A stretch of DNA of 13,478 nt from the NCBI GenBank assembly GCA_002707765.1, contig PANV01000045.1, positions 1 to 13,478 on the forward strand, written 5' to 3'. The notes beneath the pieces were generated by a model, which was not told where the DNA came from, made no database searches, and worked only from the letters and a program-made list of their open reading frames with translations. Position numbers and translations under genes: made by a program. Below, one piece after another: positions 7,682-13,478 of the stretch. Position 1 is the stretch's first letter. Each line of letters opens with the position of its first letter. The DNA is from Fidelibacterota bacterium. Its GTDB lineage: Bacteria; Fidelibacterota; Marinisomatia; SCGC-AAA003-L08; D37C17.

Positions 7682-8569
7682 TTATTCATTACTAAAATAT
7701 TTAGATGCTGAAATTAACTCGTTAGTATATGGATGATTTTTTTTATTAATCTTTAATTCAAATTTTCTTGGTGGATTAAACTCTTCAACAATTTTACCTT
7801 GTTTACTCATTAAATCACCATACATAACTACTACTCTATTGCAAACATTTGAAACAACACCAACATCATGTGAAATTAATACTAGAGTAAGTGGATTTTC
7901 TGAATCTTTTCTAAGTTTCCACTCATCGATCAAATAATTTAGAATATCTAGTTTTATTGACGCATCTAAGCTTGCAAGAGGCTCATCAGCTATTATTATT
8001 GAAGGATTCATACACATCACTTTTGCAATACTAACTCTTCTTCTTTCTCCTCCACTAAGCGAACCATTAGTAGCAAGTATTTTATTTTGATCTAAAAAAT
8101 TTTCATATTTTATATTTTTATTTAAAAATTGTGTTCTTATAACCTTATCATAAATTATTTTTAAAAGATCATTTTTTTTCATTTTTGGGTTACCAATTCT
8201 AGCAGATTCCAATAATGTATTAATTACAGGCATTTTAAGATTTAAAGCAGAACGTGGATTTTGAAAAATCATTTGTACATCTTTTCTCAATTTTGTCAAA
8301 TTTTTATAACTAGTGTTTAAATAATTTGTTTGATTACCCATATGATCAAATAAAAGTTCACCCTCTAATGATGAAACTCCAAAATTATCTTTTTCGTTCT
8401 GATTTATTAAACCTATTAGTACTTTCCCTATACTTGATTTACCACATCCACTTTCCCCAACCAATCCTAAAAAATCTCCTTTATTAATACTCAAATTAAA
8501 ATTTGGACCAATTTCAAAATTTGAACTTAAATACTTTAAATGTAAATTTTTGAGTTCTAATGCTTTCAT
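7682..8569 (-). CDS. oppF: Oligopeptide/dipeptide ABC transporter ATPase, OppF/DppF type
   Basis: 295 residues; the second nucleotide-binding subunit of the importer, cytoplasmic, pairing with OppD to hydrolyse ATP. The motifs are in the expected order: Walker A GESGCGKS (38-45), Q-loop Gln103 in IFQNPRSALN, signature LSGGERRR (171-178), Walker B IIIADEP (191-197, catalytic Glu196), D-loop SLDAS (200-204) and H-loop His234 in ISHD. The C-terminal NHPYTNELI (278-286) is the hallmark of the Opp/Dpp ATPase subfamily. It lacks the C-terminal cysteine cluster present in the OppD neighbour. The signature has Glu where LSGGQ is usual. Start: ATG at 8569 overlaps the oppD stop in an ATGA arrangement and is preceded by AAAGGA six bases upstream, the best ribosome-binding site in the window. 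The substrate cannot be read from the ATPase. Confidence 0.95.
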   Translation of the reverse strand: MKALELKNLHLKYLSSNFEIGPNFNLSINKGDFLGLVGESGCGKSSIGKVLIGLINQNEKDNFGVSSLEGELLFDHMGNQTNYLNTSYKNLTKLRKDVQMIFQNPRSALNLKMPVINTLLESARIGNPKMKKNDLLKIIYDKVIRTQFLNKNIKYENFLDQNKILATNGSLSGGERRRVSIAKVMCMNPSIIIADEPLASLDASIKLDILNYLIDEWKLRKDSENPLTLVLISHDVGVVSNVCNRVVVMYGDLMSKQGKIVEEFNPPRKFELKINKKNHPYTNELISASKYFSNE

Positions 8570-9909
8570 TTATTATCCTTTAAAAACGACCAACATTTAA
8601 CCCATGAAATTGTTGGATCTTCCTCAATTAGTACATCTCCATTTTTTATATCTATTGCAGGAGGGGTAAGCTTTGAACATAAATTATTTTTTGATTTATG
8701 TTCACATACTGAGTAGTATGAACATCCACCAAATTTTTTATCATCTGGGACTTTGTCAGAAGATATGTTTACGCTTGTAAAATTGGACTTCGTTATATTA
8801 ATTAATTTTTTTGTATATGGATGGTGCTTTTTTGATTGAATAAAATCTTTTGATAACCCATTTTCAATAATTTGCCCCTTATACATGACATTCATTCGAG
8901 TTGTTGCTCTCCTCACCATATTTAAATCATGTGAAATAAATATCATTGAAAATTTTTGAGAAATAGTTTTTTTAAGATCTTTAAACTTTTCAACTACAAT
9001 TTTCTTCAAAGTTACATCTAACCCTGTTGTTGGTTCATCAGCAATTAATAATTTTGGCTTAGTAAGTGAAGATAAAACAATCATAGCACGTTGACCTTGA
9101 CCACCACTTAATTCTCTAGGCAACGCATTTTTAAAACTATCATCTTTTAATTTTACATTTTCTAAAATTGAATCAATATCATTAGTTTCATTTGAAGGAT
9201 GTAATTTTTTTAAATTAGTCATTTGTTTAATCATAGACCAATATGGATTCATAAAAGAAAGAGGATCTTGAAGAATTATTGAAACAAATTTTCCAGGAAT
9301 GTTATTAGATTTTGAAGATTTTAAGATTTCATTAATATTTTTTTTATTATCTAATGGAATGATTTTTTTACATAAAATAAAACAATGTGTATATATTAAT
9401 TCATCTTTTGATAAAATATAAAAAAAATCCTTATATTTTTTCCCAAATACAACTTTTTTATTATCACCATTCTTATTGTAAAGGTAAAATTCTGTTTTTG
9501 ATGATAATAAAAGATTTTTATCAAATGAAACCTTCCCATTTTCAACTTTGTAATGATCTTCTGAAAAATAAGTATTTGATAAAATTTTATTAAAATATTT
9601 TCGATTATTGGTATTCAGTAAATTAATTTTTTGATTATTTTTTAAATCATTAAAGACAATTTTTCCTGATACTATCCCTGGATCAAAATCAATCATTCCA
9701 AAAATAGTTTTCATAGTTAAACTCTTACCACAACCTGATTCACCTACTAAACCTAAATATTCACCTTCAAACACAGCTAAATTAACATCTCTCAAAAGTG
9801 TATAAGACTTTTTCTTTTCTCTAAAAAACTGTAAAAAAATATTTTGTTCTTTACTCACATTTTTTGAGAATGCAATCGTTAATTTTTTTATATCTAAAAT
9901 TTTATTCAT
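8566..9909 (-). CDS. oppD: Oligopeptide/dipeptide ABC transporter ATPase, OppD/DppD type, with large insert
   Basis: 447 residues from ATG at 9909. The frame is open to 9948, but that start would give 13 extra residues lying inside oppC. The ATG at 9909 overlaps the oppC stop by one base (TAATG), has GGA six bases upstream, and begins with the usual beta-strand ILDIKKLTIAF. Motifs: Walker A GESGCGKS (56-63), Q-loop Gln214 (IILQDPLSFMNP), signature LSGGQGQR (267-274), Walker B LLIADEP (287-293, Glu292), D-loop GLDVT and H-loop His327 (ISHD). HHPYTKKLI (362-370) is the Opp/Dpp-type C-terminal motif. Cysteines C396, C402, C411 and C439 match the spacing of the C-terminal cluster that binds [4Fe-4S] in characterised DppD proteins. 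Oddity: 150 residues separate Walker A from the Q-loop, against roughly 50-60 in typical OppD. This indicates an in-frame insert of about 95-100 residues (near 97-205) that is beta-hairpin-like and Lys/Asn/Tyr-rich. Confidence 0.95.
   Translation of the reverse strand: MNKILDIKKLTIAFSKNVSKEQNIFLQFFREKKKSYTLLRDVNLAVFEGEYLGLVGESGCGKSLTMKTIFGMIDFDPGIVSGKIVFNDLKNNQKINLLNTNNRKYFNKILSNTYFSEDHYKVENGKVSFDKNLLLSSKTEFYLYNKNGDNKKVVFGKKYKDFFYILSKDELIYTHCFILCKKIIPLDNKKNINEILKSSKSNNIPGKFVSIILQDPLSFMNPYWSMIKQMTNLKKLHPSNETNDIDSILENVKLKDDSFKNALPRELSGGQGQRAMIVLSSLTKPKLLIADEPTTGLDVTLKKIVVEKFKDLKKTISQKFSMIFISHDLNMVRRATTRMNVMYKGQIIENGLSKDFIQSKKHHPYTKKLINITKSNFTSVNISSDKVPDDKKFGGCSYYSVCEHKSKNNLCSKLTPPAIDIKNGDVLIEEDPTISWVKCWSFLKDNK
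8576..8581 (-). promoter_or_regulatory. Shine-Dalgarno site of oppF
   Basis: AAAGGA, followed by a six-base spacer (TAATAA) and ATG at 8569. It lies inside the 3' end of oppD and supports re-initiation across the ATGA overlap. It is the only near-canonical ribosome-binding site I find in the window. Confidence 0.7.
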
Positions 9910-10811
9910 TAATTTTCCATTACAAATAGAACTCTTTGTCCTATCCATCTAATAGTTAAACACAGTAAAAAAATTAATAAAAAAGGGAATACAGTCATGT
10001 AAATTAATTGAGTATTAGTTATCCCTCCAATGACTAGTGATGGTAGCGTACTCTTCGACTCAAATATTAAATTACCTAATGAAATTTGACTAGGCATTGA
10101 TCCTAACTGATAAACTGTTAAAAAAATTTCCATCATTACAGAAAAAAGAAAAAAGTTTATCATATTTATAATAATCAATGATTTTGATTCATAATATAAA
10201 ATGTGTTTAAAAATTAGCTGAGGCATTGTTAGTCCTGAAGCTTTAGCAGCAAGTATAAATTCTTGTTTCCGTAAAGATTTAATTTTATCGCTCAATGGCA
10301 TTGAGAGTTTATGTGTGTTAAATAAAGCAATTATTGTAATAATTAATTGCATTTTCATTGAATTATTCTGCGCTTCAATAAAATAATTGACGTAAATGAC
10401 ACTTATGATTAATATGATTAAAAACGGTAAACTATTAGATATTTCTGTTATTACATTTACAATAAATTTTAGTAGATATTTAGGTTTTTTAATTATATTT
10501 ATTCGTTTACCTGGTAAATCATTAATTAAACCTAATACTAAACCAAATATTATTCCAAAAAACATAAATAACAAACATCCAATAATTGAAATTGAAACAT
10601 TATATGTTATTGCCTCTGACATGATTAACGCAAAATCTTGATCAAATTCATTTGTACCTAATGGACAATTAATATCTGTAAATGCTACAGTATACTCAGA
10701 TCCACATACCTCATCATACTCAACATCCCATGGAACAATATTTTTCCAAAAAGATAGCAGAATTAAAAAACCTAGTGATACAAAAAATAAAAAGTTAATT
10801 AGATTTTTCAT
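9909..10811 (-). CDS. oppC: Oligopeptide/dipeptide ABC transporter permease, OppC/DppC type
   Basis: 300 residues; inner-membrane permease that forms the translocation path with OppB. After a first membrane segment (about 5-21) there is a periplasmic loop with C36 and C49. It leads into CPLGTNEFDQD (49-59), the divergent form of the HPLGTDxxGRD motif typical of OppC/DppC, and then NVSISIIG. Further membrane segments lie near 68-97, 113-142, 153-170, 211-236 and 268-288. The cytoplasmic EAA loop that contacts the ATPases is at 184-207 (EFILAAKASGL ... KHILYY), where the usual RHILPN has lost its Pro-Asn. The C-terminal IRWIGQRVL corresponds to the family's terminal amphipathic segment. The start is 4 nt after the oppB stop, with no clear Shine-Dalgarno sequence. 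The stop overlaps the oppD start by one base. Confidence 0.94.
   Translation of the reverse strand: MKNLINFLFFVSLGFLILLSFWKNIVPWDVEYDEVCGSEYTVAFTDINCPLGTNEFDQDFALIMSEAITYNVSISIIGCLLFMFFGIIFGLVLGLINDLPGKRINIIKKPKYLLKFIVNVITEISNSLPFLIILIISVIYVNYFIEAQNNSMKMQLIITIIALFNTHKLSMPLSDKIKSLRKQEFILAAKASGLTMPQLIFKHILYYESKSLIIINMINFFLFSVMMEIFLTVYQLGSMPSQISLGNLIFESKSTLPSLVIGGITNTQLIYMTVFPFLLIFLLCLTIRWIGQRVLFVMEN
9916..9918 (-). promoter_or_regulatory. Weak Shine-Dalgarno (GGA) favouring the oppD start at 9909
   Basis: TGGAAAATTAATG: GGA sits six bases before the ATG at 9909. It is weak, but together with the one-base overlap with the oppC stop and the match to the family N-terminus it favours this start over the in-frame position at 9948. 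Confidence 0.45.
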
Positions 10812-10815
10812 AAAT

Positions 10816-11688
10816 TTATCGTTTGTAATCCATTAAATAAGTTATAATAATATTTTTCATAGTATTCACTGTACAAATTGTAATAATAACTAACATTGAT
10901 ATAGCTAAAAATAAATTGGGTTCTGATATCAAAGAAATATCATGATCAGATATAGTTTTTGTCTGAAGTAAAAAATGTTCGAAAAGCAAATAACCTAATC
11001 CAGATCTTTGAAAAATAATTTCATAAATCATAACATTTGAAAAAAATAACATCCATGCACCCATTATTTGATTTATACTATCTATAGTTAGACTTCTTTT
11101 CATATGTTTTAAAATATTATCTCCCCATGCACGCGCAGCAACAATAAAATCTCTAGAATTTAAATCAGACATATCATTAAACTGTGAAGACGAAATTTCA
11201 AAAAAAGCATTTGTTCCAATACAAATCATAATAATTGCTATCAAATTAGATATATTTGTCTCAAATAACGATAAAATAAATAAACATATAATAATTATAT
11301 GAACAGATGACAACCATTCTATTGCCGTTTTAATAAATTTAGCAACTTTATTAACAATAATATTCTTATGAACGATTATTAGGTAATTGAGTATACTTGA
11401 TACAATGAAACATATAATCAAAGATATTATGGATAAAAAAATTGTATTGAAATACTTAGGTCCAATTTCAAATTTTGATGCATCATTTGAGAAATCAAAA
11501 AAAATAATTTGTTTTGACTGAGAATCTAAACCATAGTCTCCAATAAGAAAACTAAATAACCATTCACAATAATTCAAAAAAGTTTTAGCTAATGAATTGT
11601 CATAAGATATAATGAAAAACATTGCTAATCCTGTAAAAAAAATCATAAAAAAAAGATTAATAATTTTCTGATAAACAAAATTTTTCAT
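10816..11688 (-). CDS. oppB: Oligopeptide/dipeptide ABC transporter permease, OppB/DppB type (divergent)
   Basis: 290 residues; inner-membrane permease, partner of OppC. Membrane segments lie near 8-28, 79-104, 112-132, 138-158, 206-223 and 258-283. Family landmarks are present but weakened: YCEWLFSFLIGDYG (40-53, the conserved GDxG), the EAA loop FIVAARAWGDNILKHMKRSL (181-200), YEIIFQRSGLGYLL (222-235, matching the VExIFxxPGLG pattern) and the terminal YLMDYKR matching the LDPRxR end. The stretch between the first membrane helix and GDYG is only about 20 residues. In typical OppB it is about 45 and includes an LPGDP-type motif, which is missing here. The usual Asp after GLG is also not conserved. 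ATG at 11688 overlaps the oppA stop by 4 nt (ATGA), with GAAGAG just upstream. The frame is intact, so this looks like lineage-specific divergence rather than decay. Confidence 0.92.
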   Translation of the reverse strand: MKNFVYQKIINLFFMIFFTGLAMFFIISYDNSLAKTFLNYCEWLFSFLIGDYGLDSQSKQIIFFDFSNDASKFEIGPKYFNTIFLSIISLIICFIVSSILNYLIIVHKNIIVNKVAKFIKTAIEWLSSVHIIIICLFILSLFETNISNLIAIIMICIGTNAFFEISSSQFNDMSDLNSRDFIVAARAWGDNILKHMKRSLTIDSINQIMGAWMLFFSNVMIYEIIFQRSGLGYLLFEHFLLQTKTISDHDISLISEPNLFLAISMLVIITICTVNTMKNIIITYLMDYKR

Positions 11689-13478
11689 TTCTCTTCATTT
11701 TTTCTTGGTTCAATTTTCCAATCAGTAACAGTTCCAAAAAATGTCATTGGTGTAACTGTAATATTATCAACAATTTCTCTATAATAAGTTTTTGCTTTTA
11801 CAGTCCATAAAAATAAATATGGAACATTTTCCCAACAATGCCTATGAATTTCTTGGCCCTTTTCTCTTCTAACTCTAACAACATCTGTATTATAATCTTT
11901 TAAAAGCTGTTCTAAAATTGGATTATAATATCCAGTTATATTTGATGAGGAATCATATTGAAATAGTGGTGCTATATTTGTTTTCCAATCAAAAATATAT
12001 TCTTTAAATACAAGATCCCATTTTTCAGAATCATTTAATTTATTTTTAAAGATTGCATATGTAGATGCAGGATCTTCTTTAATATTAATTTTACATTTTT
12101 TAAAATACTTAATAATTTTGTTAACTGCTTGCCTAGTGTAAGACCCTTCAGGAACGTCAATCTTATTATATAATAATGTGAATTCTAGATCCTTCCAAAC
12201 TGCTTTTTCAAAATCAAATACTTGTAAATATTTTTCACCTTCAACCTCTTTAATTTGAAATCCTCCATCAACTAATAAATTAATAACTGATTGATAATCA
12301 AATTCCCATTTCCCACCATTTTGTTCACATGTATACTTATCAATACTTTTCTCATCAGTGCAAATTGCTGAAAATCTATCATAAGTATTTTGAGCATATA
12401 TTCCAAAATCAGGATTAAATGGGCCAGTTAAATCTTTAGCCATATTTTCTCTTCCACCTCTATTATAATATTTATCAATAATTTTTTGATCATCTATAAT
12501 CATATCAAAAATTATCCTAAAATTCTTATCTTCCAATAATGGCTTTCTAGTATTAAAAGCTATACCCATCCATGAATTCTCAGCATAAGGATAGGACTGT
12601 ATATGATCTTTTTGAGATAAATCATCTTTTAATTTTTTACTATCAATTTCTTCTACTAATATATCTATACATGTATTATTCCCATCAGAATCAATACAGC
12701 TATCCTTATCTTTTATTAAGTTTTTAATTACATTACCAATCTCAGGGTCTGTAACCATATCAATCTTTTTTACTGATCTTGCTTCAGTATATTCCTTTTG
12801 CCCGTGATAATAAATATTTTTATTTAAAGATATACTTTTCTTTTCTCCATCTAGCTGAATTGATTCAATATAAAAAGGACCTGCCCCAATAGGTTTTTTT
12901 GTAAATTTTCCAAATTTATCTAATGGAGAATCTTTTATTAAATGCTTAGGTAATATGAATAAATTTGGCAAATAAAAATTAACTGCATTTTTAAAATCAC
13001 TTAAAGCAGCAGAATCATTTTTCTTAAGCAAAAATTCTGTATCATTTATTTTCTCTATATCTAAAAGATTAACTATATCTAAATAATCTTTTCTTTCACT
13101 TTCCTTATATAGTTTTAATGAAAATTCAATATCATCTGTACTAATAAAAGTTTTATCTTTCCATTTAATCTTACCAGAGTTAGAATATTCTCTAATTTTA
13201 AAATGAAAATTGGATTCAACTTCATTATATTTTGGAATTCTATCAATTAAATCAGGTATTGGCTGAAACTTAGTATTATTAGTTACTAGTCTTGCATTAA
13301 CTAACTCAGAAAATCTTAACCATCTAAAAGAATCATCAGAATATATTGGATCAAGATGATCAACTTCAATATAAGTCTCAGCATATCTAATTCCATAGTA
13401 TGTATTAGCACTTAAAAAATTAATTGCTAATAAAAATAATGACGAAATTATCGTTAAATATTTATAAAAATTTTTCAT
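11685..13478 (-). CDS. oppA: Extracellular solute-binding protein family 5 (OppA/DppA-like)
   Basis: 597 residues with ATG at the last base of the window; complete. It is the periplasmic binding protein that delivers substrate (probably peptides, but family 5 also binds nickel complexes, opines and sugars) to OppBC. The signal peptide spans 1-24 (hydrophobic LTIISSLFLLAI, cleavage after LSA). There is no Cys at the cleavage site, so it is a soluble periplasmic protein, as in a Gram-negative, not a lipoprotein. Family marks: PIPDLIDRIP (73-82), FHFKIRE followed by IKWKDKTFISTDDIEFSL (104-121, the xxWxDGxxxTAxDVxFS block), PIGAGPFYIES (196-206, the GTGPY block), WMGIAFNT (303-310) and VPYLFLWTV (552-560) near the C-terminus. 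There are two Cys-paired loops: C261/C270 around IDSDGNN and C373/C384, the second followed by NGGKW (387-391). It is the first gene of the visible cluster, and its upstream region is outside the window. Confidence 0.95.
   Translation of the reverse strand: MKNFYKYLTIISSLFLLAINFLSANTYYGIRYAETYIEVDHLDPIYSDDSFRWLRFSELVNARLVTNNTKFQPIPDLIDRIPKYNEVESNFHFKIREYSNSGKIKWKDKTFISTDDIEFSLKLYKESERKDYLDIVNLLDIEKINDTEFLLKKNDSAALSDFKNAVNFYLPNLFILPKHLIKDSPLDKFGKFTKKPIGAGPFYIESIQLDGEKKSISLNKNIYYHGQKEYTEARSVKKIDMVTDPEIGNVIKNLIKDKDSCIDSDGNNTCIDILVEEIDSKKLKDDLSQKDHIQSYPYAENSWMGIAFNTRKPLLEDKNFRIIFDMIIDDQKIIDKYYNRGGRENMAKDLTGPFNPDFGIYAQNTYDRFSAICTDEKSIDKYTCEQNGGKWEFDYQSVINLLVDGGFQIKEVEGEKYLQVFDFEKAVWKDLEFTLLYNKIDVPEGSYTRQAVNKIIKYFKKCKINIKEDPASTYAIFKNKLNDSEKWDLVFKEYIFDWKTNIAPLFQYDSSSNITGYYNPILEQLLKDYNTDVVRVRREKGQEIHRHCWENVPYLFLWTVKAKTYYREIVDNITVTPMTFFGTVTDWKIEPRKNEEK
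13461..13478 (-). repeat. 18-nt identical start-region copy (with 844-861)
   Basis: Start of oppA, identical over 18 nt to the start of the TSP3 gene at the other end of the cluster. Other genes here begin similarly (MKNF, MKNL, MKNL) but match over fewer bases. Confidence 0.5.

Noticed and set aside
9387..9593. Plus-strand frame opposite the OppD insert, which might mean the insert is a separate gene
   Set aside because: The OppD frame is continuous through the insert with all ATPase motifs on both sides; the antisense frame has no domain features.
9910..9948. Longer oppD start adding 13 residues
   Set aside because: The extension lies within oppC, has no ribosome-binding site and adds residues not typical of the family; ATG at 9909 fits overlap and domain start.
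10396..10641. Plus-strand 81-residue frame
   Set aside because: Antisense to oppC membrane segments; no supporting signal.

Overview
The window is strongly AT-rich and packed with coding sequence on the minus strand. It reads as one collinear gene cluster running from right to left. Nine genes follow each other with either short overlaps (1 to 17 nt) or gaps of 5 nt or less. No stretch longer than a few bases is non-coding, and I see no RNA gene, insertion sequence, CRISPR array or internal terminator. The first gene starts at the last base of the window, so the promoter lies outside. The last gene runs off the left edge.

The right half (13478 to 7682) is a complete five-component ABC importer of the oligopeptide/dipeptide (Opp/Dpp) family: a periplasmic binding protein (oppA), two permeases (oppB, oppC) and two ATPases (oppD, oppF), in the classic order. 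All catalytic motifs of both ATPases are present. The set is divergent. OppD carries an in-frame insert of roughly 100 residues between Walker A and the Q-loop, OppB has a shortened first periplasmic loop, OppF has an LSGGE signature, and OppA has two extra cysteine-paired loops.

The left half (7676 to 1) encodes four exported proteins. They are a 1416-residue multi-domain protein made of repeated beta units plus a helical domain and a hydrophobic C-terminus; a 446-residue coiled-coil/beta protein that also ends in a hydrophobic segment; a roughly 412-residue TolB/WD40-like beta-propeller; and the N-terminal part of an Asp/Cys-rich protein with thrombospondin type 3 (TSP3) calcium-binding repeats. 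The first two are not recognised as members of a known family.

The genes are so tightly linked that they are probably co-transcribed and partly translationally coupled. This suggests a peptide or other organic-solute uptake system made together with envelope or surface proteins, perhaps for capturing, processing or binding the substrate outside the cell. That functional link is inference from gene order only.

The organism is probably a Gram-negative, low-GC, likely marine bacterium. Non-lipidated signal peptides, an OppA without a lipobox, TSP3 proteins, weak or absent Shine-Dalgarno sequences and signal peptides apparently cleaved before Gln all fit the FCB group. Ca. Marinimicrobia (SAR406) or a related uncultured lineage is my best guess, but this is not proven by anything in the window.
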